From Streptomyces sp. NRRL F-5630 (GTDB taxonomy: Bacteria; Actinomycetota; Actinomycetes; Streptomycetales; Streptomycetaceae), in assembly GCF_000719475.1 (NCBI RefSeq), contig NZ_JOGO01000032.1, forward strand, positions 1 to 64,000: a DNA stretch of 64,000 nucleotides, written 5' to 3'. Shown piece by piece: positions 15,841-24,527 of this stretch (positions are counted from its first letter, which is position 1; the number at the start of each line of letters is the position of its first letter). The translations under genes and the position numbers were made by a program. A model generated the notes under the pieces. That model saw nothing but the letters and a program-made list of their open reading frames with translations, made no database searches and was not told the origin of the DNA.

Positions 15841-17385
15841 TCAGTCGCAGCCACACCCCTGCGCAACGGCGGCGGTCGGCTGGGGGGCCGGGGCGCCGAT
15901 GGTCGGGAGGCCCAGCATGACGCCCGCCGGCTTGGCGGTCTCGGCCGTCGTGCGCTTCTCCCAGGCGTCGCCCGCGCGGGTGCGCCTGACCCCGCGGGGA
16001 GTGCCCTCGGCGAGGAGGTGGTGGGGAGCCGCGTAGGTGATGTCGACGGTGACGACGTCCCCGGGGCGCACCGGCTCCTGCGGCTTCGTGAAGTGGACGA
16101 GGCGGTTGTCGGGGGCGCGCCCCGAGAGGCGGTGGGTCGCGCCGTCCTTGCGCCCTTCGCCCTCGGCGACCATGACGTCCAGGGTGCGGCCGACCTGCTT
16201 CTTGTTCTCCTCCCAGGAGATCTCCTCCTGGAGGGCGACGAGCCGCTCGTAGCGCTTCTGGACGACCTCCTTGGGAATCTGGTTCTCCATCTCGGCGGCC
16301 GGGGTGCCGGGCCGCTTCGAGTACTGGAAGGTGAAGGCCGCGGCGAAGCGCGCCTCGCGCACGACGTGCAGCGTCTGCTCGAAGTCCTCCTCGGTCTCGC
16401 CGGGGAAGCCCACGATGATGTCGGTGCTGATCGCGGCGTCGGGGATCGCGGCGCGGACCTTCTCGATGATGCCGAGGTAGCGGTCCTGGCGGTAGGAGCG
16501 GCGCATCGCGCGCAGCACGGTGTCCGAACCGGACTGGAGCGGCATGTGCAGCTGGGGCATCACGTTGGGGGTCTCGGCCATGGCGGCGATGACGTCGTCG
16601 GTGAAGTCGCGCGGGTGCGGGGACGTGAAGCGGACGCGCTCCAGCCCTTCGATGCGGCCACAGGCGCGCAGCAGCTTGCTGAACGCCTCGCGGTCGCCGA
16701 TGTCGCTGCCGTAGGCGTTGACGTTCTGGCCGAGGAGGGTGATCTCGCTGACGCCCTCGGCGACGAGCGCCTCCACCTCGGCCAGGATGTCGCCCGGCCT
16801 GCGGTCCTTCTCCTTGCCGCGCAGAGCGGGGACGATGCAGAAGGTGCAGGTGTTGTTGCAGCCGACGGAGACGGAGACCCAGGCGGCGTAGGCGGACTCG
16901 CGGCGGGTCGGCAGCGTGGAGGGGAACGCCTCCAGAGACTCGGCGATCTCGACCTGGGCCTCCTCCTGGACGCGGGCGCGTTCGAGGAGGACGGGCAGCT
17001 TGCCGATGTTGTGGGTCCCGAAGACGACATCGACCCAGGGAGCGCGGTCGACGATGGTCTGCCGGTCCTTCTGCGCCAGGCAGCCGCCGACGGCGATCTG
17101 CATCCCCGGGCGCTCGGTCTTCTTCGGGGCGAGGCGGCCGAGGTTGCCGTAGAGGCGGTTGTCGGCGTTCTCGCGCACCGCGCAGGTGTTGAAGACGACG
17201 ACGTCCGCGCCCTCGTCCTCGGCGCCTTCGGGGGCGCGTACGTACCCGGCACCCTCCAGGAGGCCGGCGAGCCGTTCCGAGTCGTGCACGTTCATCTGAC
17301 ATCCGTAGGTGCGGATCTCGTATGTCCTGGCCTGTGTCCCGGCCTGCTGAACGTCCACCACGGGGCTCCGGTCGCTGCTGCTCAT
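15841..17385 (-). CDS. miaB: tRNA-2-methylthio-N6-dimethylallyladenosine synthase MiaB
   Basis: 514 residues. This radical-SAM methylthiotransferase acts on i6A37 of tRNA, after MiaA. The three cysteines of the auxiliary cluster lie in [19 protein letters not shown] and GGCLAQ. The radical-SAM motif is CNNTCTFC (about residues 175-182). A TRAM domain ([20 protein letters not shown] region, about 410-475) follows. The tail ends in QGCGCD, a Cys-rich end common in this lineage. ATG 17385 has good family alignment. It is divergent from the TAXI gene. Confidence 0.95.
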   Translation of the reverse strand: MSSSDRSPVVDVQQAGTQARTYEIRTYGCQMNVHDSERLAGLLEGAGYVRAPEGAEDEGADVVVFNTCAVRENADNRLYGNLGRLAPKKTERPGMQIAVGGCLAQKDRQTIVDRAPWVDVVFGTHNIGKLPVLLERARVQEEAQVEIAESLEAFPSTLPTRRESAYAAWVSVSVGCNNTCTFCIVPALRGKEKDRRPGDILAEVEALVAEGVSEITLLGQNVNAYGSDIGDREAFSKLLRACGRIEGLERVRFTSPHPRDFTDDVIAAMAETPNVMPQLHMPLQSGSDTVLRAMRRSYRQDRYLGIIEKVRAAIPDAAISTDIIVGFPGETEEDFEQTLHVVREARFAAAFTFQYSKRPGTPAAEMENQIPKEVVQKRYERLVALQEEISWEENKKQVGRTLDVMVAEGEGRKDGATHRLSGRAPDNRLVHFTKPQEPVRPGDVVTVDITYAAPHHLLAEGTPRGVRRTRAGDAWEKRTTAETAKPAGVMLGLPTIGAPAPQPTAAVAQGCGCD

Positions 17386-17723
17386 GCGGACAAGGGTAGG
17401 CGAGCGAGGAGAAGCGGCCGACCGCCGGTGGTGTGGCCTGCACGGCCAACCCTGAGAGCCGGGGAAACCGGCCTCGGGGTGCGCGGCCCCGCGCGACCCT
17501 GGGGAACGCCGGGCAGCGGCCCTACAGGCAGGATGCGGACCCTGAGTTCCCCCGGAGCCGAACCCTGAGACGGCCGGAGCAGCGGCTCAGGGATCTTCCA
17601 GGGATGTCCCCGGGTGATCTTTGAGGGTTGTCCCCGAGGGCGGGTCAGGGAGAACCCTGAAGCGTCCCTGATCTCTGCGGCACCCCCTGGTGTTCACCCT
17701 GTGTGACTGGCAGGATCGTCGCC
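17386..17723. other. Divergent miaB / TAXI intergenic region
   Basis: 338 bases with no credible ORF. It carries seven copies of CCCTGA or its complement between 17450 and 17671 (entered separately). A single GTTCACC (17692-17698), one half of a Pho-box-like repeat, lies near the TAXI start. Confidence 0.6.
17450..17671 (+). promoter_or_regulatory. Cluster of CCCTGA/TCAGGG half-sites upstream of the TAXI gene
   Basis: CCCTGA occurs at 17450, 17540, 17563, 17655 and 17666; TCAGGG occurs at 17587 and 17645. Two pairs show an 11-bp period: CAGGGAT at 17588 and 17599, and CCCTGA at 17655 and 17666. TCAGGG-AGAA-CCCTGA (17645-17660) is a perfect palindrome. Direct repeats of 11 bp are the usual target layout of OmpR-family regulators. 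One such regulator is encoded nearby (20621-21307). Confidence 0.55.
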
Positions 17724-18719
17724 ATGACCACGTTCCTCTCCCGGTTCGGCCGGGGCACGGTGCTCGGCGGCGCGGCGGTGTGCGCCCTCGTGATCGGGCT
17801 GCTGCTGTGGTGGCTGCTGCCCCTCGGGAGTGCGGAGCCGCGCGGGACTGCTGTGTTCAGCACGGGGGTGCGCTCCGGCGTCTACGAGAAGTACGGCGAA
17901 CTCCTCAAGCACGCCGTGGACCGGGATCTGCCGGGCGTCCGGATGGAGTTGCGCGCGAGCGAGGGCTCGCAGGAGAACGTGGCCCGGGTGGCGACCGGCA
18001 AGGCTGACTTCACCATCGCCGCGGCGGACGCCGTCGAGAAGTACCGGGAAGACGGGGGCCAGGGCGCGGAGAGTCTGCGTGGCTGCGCGCGGCTCTACGA
18101 CGACTATCTGCAGCTCGTCGTCGCCGAGTCCTCCGGCATCCACAAGGTCGCCGACCTCCGGGGCAAGCGCGTCGCGGTGGGGCAAGTGGGGTCCGGCGTG
18201 CGGTTGATAGCGGACCGCTTGCTCAAAAAGGCGGGTCTCGATCCGGAGCACGACATCACCTCACTGGGCATCGGCATCGACACGATGAACGAGCAGCTGA
18301 GGCGCGGAAAGATCGACGCCTTCTTCTGGTCCGGCGGGCTCCCGACGGTCTCGGTGCGCGAGCTGTCCGAGACGTTTCCCGTGCGGTTCGTCCCGCTCGG
18401 TGACCTCGTGGACGCCCTGCGGCACGCGGGCGGGGAGGGACGTTTCTACCGGACGGCCGTCATGCCGCGCGACGCCTACCCCGCGGCGCACAACGACGGC
18501 ACAGTGATGACACTCGCGGTCGCGAATCTGCTGGTCACCCGGGACTCCCTGGAGCCGGACCTGACGGAGGGAGTCACGCGGACTGTCATCGCCAGCCGCG
18601 ACGGCATAGGCCAGCAGGTGCACGCCGCCCAGAAGGTTGATCTGCGCACCGCCATCTATACGGACCCCCTTGAACTGCACAAAGGCGCGCAGCAGTACTA
18701 CCGGTCGGTGAAACCATGA
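17724..18719 (+). CDS. TAXI family TRAP-type solute-binding protein (orphan)
   Basis: 331 residues from ATG 17724; a GTG at 17703 is also in frame. An N-terminal membrane segment (about residues 11-34, GGAAVCALVIGLLLWWLLPL) without a lipobox cysteine should anchor it outside. The rest is the TAXI periplasmic-binding fold: STGVRSGVYEKYGELL, ADFTIAAADAVEKY, LRGKRVAVGQVGSGVRLIADRLL and IDAFFWSGGLPT. TAXI proteins bind small dicarboxylates or amino acids such as glutamate and normally serve a DctM-type permease. None is encoded nearby. The adjacent histidine kinase/regulator and glutamate ABC operon suggest a sensory or glutamate-linked role (inference). Confidence 0.85.
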   Translation: MTTFLSRFGRGTVLGGAAVCALVIGLLLWWLLPLGSAEPRGTAVFSTGVRSGVYEKYGELLKHAVDRDLPGVRMELRASEGSQENVARVATGKADFTIAAADAVEKYREDGGQGAESLRGCARLYDDYLQLVVAESSGIHKVADLRGKRVAVGQVGSGVRLIADRLLKKAGLDPEHDITSLGIGIDTMNEQLRRGKIDAFFWSGGLPTVSVRELSETFPVRFVPLGDLVDALRHAGGEGRFYRTAVMPRDAYPAAHNDGTVMTLAVANLLVTRDSLEPDLTEGVTRTVIASRDGIGQQVHAAQKVDLRTAIYTDPLELHKGAQQYYRSVKP

Positions 18720-19060
18720 CCCCGTGAGCCGTGACTTCGTGAGGACGTCATTGCATGAGCTCATGACCCCGTGGTGGCTCTGTGACCACGTGGCGTCATT
18801 GGCCCCGTGGCCCGCGGGGTGCTGTGACCGCGTGGTGCCGTGATCGCCGGTGCCGTGACCGGCCGTGGCGTGATCGCTGGCGTGGCGGCCTGACGTCGCG
18901 GCTGCCGGACGGCGTGTGTCGCCAACGGCCGTCACGCGGCGAAGTCGTGAGGCGGTAGGGCCGGGACGGGACCTGCGGGAGCAACGACGCCCTCCTCCAG
19001 CACCCCGTCCTCCTCCCCGTCTCCCCGCCCCCGGCCTCTCCGTCGCTCGCCCCGTCCGCC
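18720..19060. other. Convergent TAXI / histidine kinase intergenic region
   Basis: 341 bases without a gene. Most of it is a degenerate short repeat of the form GTGACCNCGTGGNG (see the repeat entry), followed by a C-rich stretch to the kinase stop. No classical terminator stem is obvious. Confidence 0.55.
18731..18890. repeat. Degenerate repeat of GTGACCNCGTGGNG-like units
   Basis: Units start near 18731, 18763, 18782, 18825, 18840, 18855 and 18870; the last four are spaced about 15 bases. Copies differ by a few substitutions. No frame across them has sensible coding character. Confidence 0.55.
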
Positions 19061-20611
19061 CTATCCCCCCGTCAACGGTGTCGTCTTCGCAGGGCGGTTG
19101 CGGGGGATGACGAGGTCGGCGCTGAGGCCGTGGGGTTTGTGGTGGCGGAACTCCAGGGCGCCGCCGCCGGCTTCGAGGAGGGCGCGGGTGATGGAGAGGC
19201 CGAGACCGGAGCCGTGGATGTTCTGGTGGCGGTTGCTGCGCCAGAACCGGTCGCCGATACGGCCCAGTTCCTCCTCGGTGAGGCCGGGCCCCTCGTCGGT
19301 GACGGTGATGACGACCTCGCCCGGCCGGGCCTCGACGGTGAGTTCCACGGCGGCACCCGCGGGGGTGAACTTGAGGGCGTTGTCGAGCACGGCGTCGAGG
19401 GCGCTGGACAGCGCGATGGGGTCGGCCCAGCCGGTGACGGCGGGGCAGGTGCCCGTGAGCCGGACGCCCTTCTCCTCGGCGAGGGGCCGCCAGGAAGAGA
19501 GGCGTTCCTGTGCCAGGTCGCCGATGTCGGTGAGCGTGAGGTCGGCCTCGGTGTGCTCGGCCAGAGCGAGGCCGAGGAGGTCGTCGAGCACCCGGGCGAG
19601 GCGTTGGCCCTCGGTGCGGACGGAGGCGATCTCGTCGTTGTCCTCGGGGAGTTCGAGGGCGAGGAGTTCGATGCGGAGCAGGAGTGCGGAGAGGGGGTTG
19701 CGGAGTTGGTGCGAGGCGTCGGCGACGAAGGCGCGCTGCTGTTCGAGGACGCTTTCGACGTTGTCGGCCATCTCGTTGAAGGAGGTGGCGAGGCGGCGGA
19801 GTTCGGGCGGGCCGCCGGTGGGGGCGACGCGGGACTTGAGCCTGCCGGTGGCGATGTCGTGGGTCGTGGCGTCCAGGACGCGGACGGGGCGCAGCACCCA
19901 CCCCGTCAGTCGCAGGGCGGCGCCGACCGCGAGGAGCATGGCCGCGCCCTCGCCGACGGCGACGAGCAACCACCTCTGAAGGGTGCGGGAGCGCAGGGCG
20001 TCGGTCGGGGAGTCGGTGACGACGACCGCGATGACATCGCCGTCCCGTATCACCGGCGAGGCCACGACAAGGCGGCGGCTCGACTGCCAGGGCCAGATCT
20101 GCTCGGGGTCAGGGCTGCGCCGCCCGTTGAGGGCCTCGTCATAGGCGGATCGCGCCTCCTCGCCCGCGTCCTGGAAGGGCCGCGCGCGACTGTGCACGGA
20201 GCCGGTGGGCTCCGGAAGGGCCGACGCGCCCTGTCCACCGGAGGAAAGGGTCGTCCCGGGAAGGGAGGTGTCCGCTTTCGCGGCCGGCAGATGCCAGCTG
20301 TGCGGGGCGGTCGCGAAGGGCTCGCCGAGGCGGTCGAAGACGCCGACGTGGATGCCGTAGAGGCGGTAGTAGCGGCCGAGCTCGGTGTCGAGCGTGGCAC
20401 TGCGTTCGGCGTCCTCGACGGTCTCGCCCACGCCACCGCCGTCCGTGTTGACGAACTGGGCGAGCGAGGCGAACCGCGCGGAGTCGTCGATGCGGTCGAC
20501 GATCACCTTCTGCTGCTCCCCCGACGCCATGCTGATGGCGAGCGGGAAGCCGAGAGCGAGCAGGACCCCGGCGAGCAGGATGATGAGGAGGGGCAGAAGC
20601 CGCGTGCGCAC
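19061..20611 (-). CDS. Sensor histidine kinase (HAMP-HisKA-HATPase)
   Basis: 516 residues. It has TM1 (about 5-25, LLPLLIILLAGVLLALGFPL), an extracellular sensor of about 150 residues, TM2 (about 190-210), HAMP, a HisKA box with the phospho-accepting His in ASHQLRNPLSAL (about 302), and a catalytic domain with N box LDNALKF, G1 DEGPGL and G2 GSGLGLS. GTG 20611 is nine bases after the stop of the response-regulator gene, so the two are co-transcribed. The pair lies between the TAXI binding protein and gluABCD, divergent from the latter. A ligand related to glutamate or a TAXI substrate is plausible but unproved. Confidence 0.9.
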   Translation of the reverse strand: MRTRLLPLLIILLAGVLLALGFPLAISMASGEQQKVIVDRIDDSARFASLAQFVNTDGGGVGETVEDAERSATLDTELGRYYRLYGIHVGVFDRLGEPFATAPHSWHLPAAKADTSLPGTTLSSGGQGASALPEPTGSVHSRARPFQDAGEEARSAYDEALNGRRSPDPEQIWPWQSSRRLVVASPVIRDGDVIAVVVTDSPTDALRSRTLQRWLLVAVGEGAAMLLAVGAALRLTGWVLRPVRVLDATTHDIATGRLKSRVAPTGGPPELRRLATSFNEMADNVESVLEQQRAFVADASHQLRNPLSALLLRIELLALELPEDNDEIASVRTEGQRLARVLDDLLGLALAEHTEADLTLTDIGDLAQERLSSWRPLAEEKGVRLTGTCPAVTGWADPIALSSALDAVLDNALKFTPAGAAVELTVEARPGEVVITVTDEGPGLTEEELGRIGDRFWRSNRHQNIHGSGLGLSITRALLEAGGGALEFRHHKPHGLSADLVIPRNRPAKTTPLTGG

Positions 20612-20620
20612 AGGAACCCG

Positions 20621-21307
20621 CTAGGCGCCGGGAACGACGAGCTTGTACCCCACGCCGCGGACGGTCTCGATGAGGGCGGGTACCCCGATCTTGGCGCGCA
20701 GCGAGGCGACGTGGACCTCCAGGGTGCGCCCCGTCCCCTCCCAGCTCGTGCGCCAGACCTCGCTGATGATCTGCTCACGGCGGTAGACGACGCCGGGGCG
20801 CAGGGCGAGGAGCGCGAGGAGGTCGAACTCCTTGCGGGTGAGCTGGACGGGCCGGCCGTGGACGCTCACCTCACGGGTCTCCGGGGTGAGGCGGACGGGG
20901 CCGAGCGCGGTCGTGCCGGGCTCGGAGGCGCTGGAGTGGGTACGGCGGGCGACGGCGTGGATGCGGGCGAGGAGTTCCCTGGTGTCGTACGGCTTGACGA
21001 CGTAGTCGTCGGCGCCGAGGTTGAGTCCGTGGATGCGGGAGCGGACGTCGGCCCGCGCCGTAACCATGATGACGGGTACGGCGGAGCGCGTGCGTATCTT
21101 GCCGCAGACCTCGTAGCCGTCCTGGTCGGGCAGGCCCAGGTCGAGGAGGACGACGGCGTACGGCTCCTCCTGTTCCCCGCCGGGGAGCAGGGCGCGCAGC
21201 GCGTCCTCGCCGTTGCGGGCATGCGTCACCCGCAGGCCGTGACGGGTCAGTACGGCGGAGAGAGCGGCGGCGACATGGTTGTCGTCCTCCACGAGCAGCA
21301 GTCTCAC
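20621..21307 (-). CDS. OmpR/PhoB family response regulator
   Basis: 228 residues from GTG 21307, after GGAGGTGACG. The receiver has acidic residues VEDD at the start, the phosphorylatable Asp in VVLLDLGLP (about 54), the conserved Thr/Ala in MVTARAD and the Lys in VVKPYD. A winged-helix output domain follows (LTRKEFDLLALLALRPGVVYRREQ, then ETVRGVGYKL). It leads the operon with its cognate kinase. It is divergent from gluA over a 356-base region. Candidate targets are gluABCD and the TAXI gene, whose upstream region carries 11-bp repeats (inference). Confidence 0.92.
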   Translation of the reverse strand: MRLLLVEDDNHVAAALSAVLTRHGLRVTHARNGEDALRALLPGGEQEEPYAVVLLDLGLPDQDGYEVCGKIRTRSAVPVIMVTARADVRSRIHGLNLGADDYVVKPYDTRELLARIHAVARRTHSSASEPGTTALGPVRLTPETREVSVHGRPVQLTRKEFDLLALLALRPGVVYRREQIISEVWRTSWEGTGRTLEVHVASLRAKIGVPALIETVRGVGYKLVVPGA

Positions 21308-21663
21308 CGTCCGTCACCTCCGTCGGCTGGGGTGGCCCGGGCCCCAGCGGGTCCGCGTGTGCTGGTACGCACGCGATCCGCGGCACGGACGGTTCCCGCG
21401 GGCACGGGGCACACGGGAGGCACGGGCGGGAGCGCGCGCGGGGCGCTTTGGCATGTACTCCGATCAGCCCGGTACGCGTCAAGAGGGTTCGGGGCCGGGG
21501 CGCGTTCCGTTATGCAGCCGGTACGAGGAGGCGGTGCGACAGCCACGCGACGTGCGCAAACGGTCCCGGATCGTGATGCTCAATTTCCGCTCAGAAGTGC
21601 TGACGGTGCTCCCATCTGCTCACTAGGGTCCACGGCAACCGAGGAGGACGGAGTTGTGAGCCG
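21308..21663. other. Divergent response regulator / gluA promoter region
   Basis: 356 bases with no ORF of coding character. A gluA promoter candidate is given separately (21600-21629). The response-regulator ribosome site is at about 21317-21322. The CCCTGA element found upstream of the TAXI gene is not seen here. Confidence 0.5.
21600..21629 (+). promoter_or_regulatory. Candidate gluA promoter
   Basis: CTGACG (21600-21605), an 18-base spacer and TAGGGT (21624-21629) resemble a vegetative promoter. Transcription would start near 21636. A three-codon ORF, GTG AGC CGA TGA, at 21656-21667 overlaps the gluA start (ATGA) and could couple its translation. Confidence 0.45.
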
Positions 21664-22440
21664 ATGACCGCAGTATCGGTGTCGAAGGACGCCGCGCCCA
21701 CGAGCGAGGACCTGGTGGTCCTGAGCAAGGTGAACAAGCACTTCGGCGCACTCCATGTGCTTCAGGACATCGAGCTGACGATCGGACGCGGCGAGGTCGT
21801 CGTGGTGATCGGTCCCTCGGGGTCCGGGAAGTCCACGCTGTGCCGCACCATCAACCGCCTGGAGACGATCGACGACGGTGCCATCACCATCGATGGGCTG
21901 CCGCTGCCGCAGGAGGGCAAGGAACTGGCCAGGCTGCGCGCCGACGTGGGCATGGTCTTCCAGTCGTTCAACCTGTTCGCCCACAAGACCGTGCTCGAAA
22001 ACGTGATGCTCGGCCAGGTGAAGGTGCGCAAGGTCGAGAAGGGGGCCGCGGAGGAGAAGGCGCGGCAGCTCCTGGACCGGGTGGGCGTCGGCTCGCAGGC
22101 CGACAAGTACCCCGCGCAGCTCTCCGGTGGTCAGCAGCAGCGCGTCGCGATCGCGCGGGCGCTGGCGATGGACCCGAAGGTCATGCTCTTCGACGAGCCG
22201 ACCTCCGCGCTCGACCCGGAGATGATCAACGAGGTCCTTGAGGTCATGCAGCAGCTGGCCCAGGAGGGCATGACCATGGTGGTCGTCACGCACGAGATGG
22301 GCTTCGCCCGCTCCGCGGCGAACCGCGTCGTCTTCATGGCCGACGGGCGCATCGTGGAGGAGGCGACCCCGGACAAGTTCTTCAGCGCCCCGCGCAGTGA
22401 CCGCGCCAAGGACTTCCTGTCGAAGATCCTCCAGCACTGA
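21664..22440 (+). CDS. gluA: Glutamate ABC transporter ATP-binding protein GluA
   Basis: 258 residues. All ABC signatures are present: Walker [10 protein letters not shown] (about 48-56), Q-loop MVFQSFNLF, signature [15 protein letters not shown] (about 153), Walker [13 protein letters not shown] (about 174) and the switch His in VVTHEMG. It belongs to the polar amino acid importer type and, with gluB, gluC and gluD, forms the GluABCD glutamate system known from Corynebacterium and Streptomyces. ATG 21664 has only a GGAG ten bases upstream and overlaps a tiny upstream ORF. Confidence 0.93.
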   Translation: MTAVSVSKDAAPTSEDLVVLSKVNKHFGALHVLQDIELTIGRGEVVVVIGPSGSGKSTLCRTINRLETIDDGAITIDGLPLPQEGKELARLRADVGMVFQSFNLFAHKTVLENVMLGQVKVRKVEKGAAEEKARQLLDRVGVGSQADKYPAQLSGGQQQRVAIARALAMDPKVMLFDEPTSALDPEMINEVLEVMQQLAQEGMTMVVVTHEMGFARSAANRVVFMADGRIVEEATPDKFFSAPRSDRAKDFLSKILQH

Positions 22441-22515
22441 CCGGCCTGCGGCGCTGAGCGATCCTCAGCGCCGAGCGGTCCCCCGCGCCGAGCGGCCTTC
22501 GGCACCCGGCACACG

Positions 22516-22543
22516 CGGGACCACCGCATAGGGACCACCGCAT
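22516..22543. repeat. Perfect 14-bp tandem duplication
   Basis: GGGACCACCGCATA occurs twice back to back (22516-22529, 22530-22543), between gluA and gluB. Confidence 0.9.
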
Positions 22544-22666
22544 AGGTACCGCCGGACGCAGGGCCCCACCGGGCGCCGAAGCCACCGGACGCAGCACCGG
22601 CCCCCGGGCCGACTCGCCTAGGGGCCCCGCACCCTGCGGATCGCCGCTCCGCCGGTCGCCGGTCCC

Positions 22667-22698
22667 CATCAGGAACACCCCGCATCACGAACACCCCG
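22667..22698. repeat. 16-bp tandem duplication, one mismatch
   Basis: CATCAGGAACACCCCG (22667-22682) is followed directly by CATCACGAACACCCCG (22683-22698). Confidence 0.9.
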
Positions 22699-22858
22699 CG
22701 CCTCCCCCCAAAGGCGTCGGTGCACCTCCGCACGGTGCCGCCGTTCACCGGCGTGCGCCGTGCAGGCCGGCGGGCCTTCCAGGCCCGTACCCGCCACCGC
22801 CGTTCCACCGATTCCGATCCGCCGTCGATCACGATCGACCGTTATCGAAGGACTCACC

Positions 22859-23701
22859 ATGAAGTTCCGTAAGGTTTCCGCCGCCGTCGCCGTGGTCCTC
22901 ACCGTCGGCCTCGCCGCCAGCGCCTGTGGCAAGAACGACGACGACAAGGCTTCGGGCGGTTCCGGCGGTGGCAAGAAGATCACCATCGGGATCAAGTTCG
23001 ACCAGCCGGGTCTCGGCCAGAAGCTGCCGAGCGGCAAGTTCGCCGGCTTCGACGTCGATGTCGCCACGTACGTCGCGAAGGCCCTCGGCTACAAGACGAA
23101 CCAGATCGAGTGGAAGGAAGCGAAGAGCGCCGACCGCGAGACGATGCTTGAGCGCGGCGACGTGGACTTCATCGCCGCCTCGTACTCGATCACGGACGAG
23201 CGTTTGGCGAAGGTCGACTTCGCGGGCCCGTACCTCCTCGCCCACCAGGACATCCTGCTCCGTGCGGACGAGAAGGACATCAAGGACCCGAAGGACCTGA
23301 ACAGCAAGAAGCTCTGTTCGGTCACCGGCTCCACCTCCGCCCAGAACATCAAGAAGGAGCTGGCCCCGAAGGCCCAGCTCCAGGAGTACGGCGGCTACTC
23401 CGAGTGCCTCACCGGCCTGGAGAACAAGGCCGTCGACGCGCTGACCACGGACGACTCCATCCTCGCGGGCTACGCGTCCCAGAAGGAGTTCCAGGGCAAG
23501 TTCAAGCTCGCCGGCTTCAAGATGACGAACGAGAACTACGGCATCGGCGTCAAGAAGGGCAGCGACCTCAAGGGCAAGATCAACGACGCCCTGAAGAAGA
23601 TGGTCGAGGACAAGTCCTGGGACAAGGCCGTCCAGGACAACTTCGGCCCGGCGAACTACAAGAACGAGCCCGCCCCGGCGATCGGCGACGTCAAGAAGTA
23701 G
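22859..23701 (+). CDS. gluB: Glutamate ABC transporter substrate-binding lipoprotein GluB
   Basis: 280 residues from ATG 22859, after GAAGGACTCACC. The signal peptide ends in the lipobox LAASAC with Cys23 as the lipidation site. The mature part is the type-II (family 3) binding fold of polar amino acid transporters: ITIGIKFDQPGLGQKLPSGK, FAGFDVDVATYVAKALG, DFIAASYSITDERLAKVDFA and LCSVTGSTSAQNI. Its codon use is lysine-rich compared with its neighbours, normal for a highly expressed binding protein. A strong hairpin after the stop probably favours its expression over gluCD. Confidence 0.94.
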   Translation: MKFRKVSAAVAVVLTVGLAASACGKNDDDKASGGSGGGKKITIGIKFDQPGLGQKLPSGKFAGFDVDVATYVAKALGYKTNQIEWKEAKSADRETMLERGDVDFIAASYSITDERLAKVDFAGPYLLAHQDILLRADEKDIKDPKDLNSKKLCSVTGSTSAQNIKKELAPKAQLQEYGGYSECLTGLENKAVDALTTDDSILAGYASQKEFQGKFKLAGFKMTNENYGIGVKKGSDLKGKINDALKKMVEDKSWDKAVQDNFGPANYKNEPAPAIGDVKK

Positions 23702-23738
23702 GCGACGGCGCTCAGCAGATGACAGCTCGCGTGCGCTT

Positions 23739-23770
23739 CCCCGCCCGCCACCACGCGGCGGCGGGCGGGG
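23739..23770 (+). promoter_or_regulatory. Intercistronic stem-loop between gluB and gluC
   Basis: CCCCGCCCGCC (23739-23749) pairs perfectly with 23760-23770 around a 10-base loop, 38 bases after gluB. In binding-protein operons such hairpins act as partial terminators or as 3' stabilisers of the binding-protein mRNA. Confidence 0.7.
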
Positions 23771-23861
23771 ACCGCGCGGGACAGTAGTCGGGGTGCGGTC
23801 GGTGTGCGGGCGGTGACGCCCACGCGCCGGGCCCATCCCCCGCGTGGAAGCACGGGAGATC

Positions 23862-24527
23862 GTGTTCGACTTTCTTGAAGGTTACGACCTGCTCGGGGCG
23901 TTCTGGGTAACGGTGCAACTCACCGTGCTCTCCGCCGTGGGCTCCCTGATATGGGGCACCGTGCTCGCCGCCATGCGGGTCGGCCCTGTCCCCCTGATGC
24001 GTGGCTTCGCCACCGGTTACATCAACATCGTGCGGAACATCCCGCTCACGGTGATCATCGTCTTCACCTCGCTCGGCCTGTTCCAGACGCTCAGCATCGA
24101 TCTGGGCGCGAGCGACTTCAAGGCGATCAACTTCCGCCTGGCAGTGCTCGGGCTCGTTCTCTACACCTCCACCTTCGTGTGTGAAGCGGTCCGTTCGGGC
24201 ATCAACACGGTCCCGATGGGGCAGGCGGAAGCGGCCCGCGCGCTGGGCTTGAGTTTCCGCCAGGTCCTGACGCTCATCATCCTTCCGCAGGCGTTCCGTT
24301 CGGTGGTCAACCCGCTCGCCAACGTCCTCATCGCACTCACCAAGAACACGACGATCGCGGCGGCCATCGGCGTCGCGGAGGCCGCCCTGCTCATGAAGGA
24401 GATGATCGAGAACGAGGCCGAGCTCGTGCTCATCTCGCTCGTCTTCGCCTTCGGCTTCGTCGTACTCACACTCCCCACCGGGCTCATTCTCGGCTGGGTC
24501 AGCAAGAAGGTGGCGATCAAGCGATGA
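23862..24527 (+). CDS. gluC: Glutamate ABC transporter permease GluC
   Basis: 221 residues. It is a polar amino acid permease of the HisM/GlnP type with about five membrane helices and the EAA-loop motif EAARALGLSFRQVLTLIILPQAFRS... near residues 125-150, which contacts GluA. I chose GTG 23862 (start VFDFLEGYD) because GGGAG precedes it, although only by three bases. GTG 23844 would add six residues without any ribosome site. Its stop overlaps the gluD start (ATGA). Confidence 0.92.
   Translation: MFDFLEGYDLLGAFWVTVQLTVLSAVGSLIWGTVLAAMRVGPVPLMRGFATGYINIVRNIPLTVIIVFTSLGLFQTLSIDLGASDFKAINFRLAVLGLVLYTSTFVCEAVRSGINTVPMGQAEAARALGLSFRQVLTLIILPQAFRSVVNPLANVLIALTKNTTIAAAIGVAEAALLMKEMIENEAELVLISLVFAFGFVVLTLPTGLILGWVSKKVAIKR

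Larger units (their letters stand above)
22441..22858. other. gluA-gluB intergenic region
   Basis: 418 bases with no gene. It holds two perfect or near-perfect short tandem duplications (22516-22543 and 22667-22698). A looser repetition, GCGCCGAGCGG, occurs around 22470-22495. A separate gluB promoter here would allow extra binding protein, but no clear promoter hexamers stand out. Confidence 0.5.
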
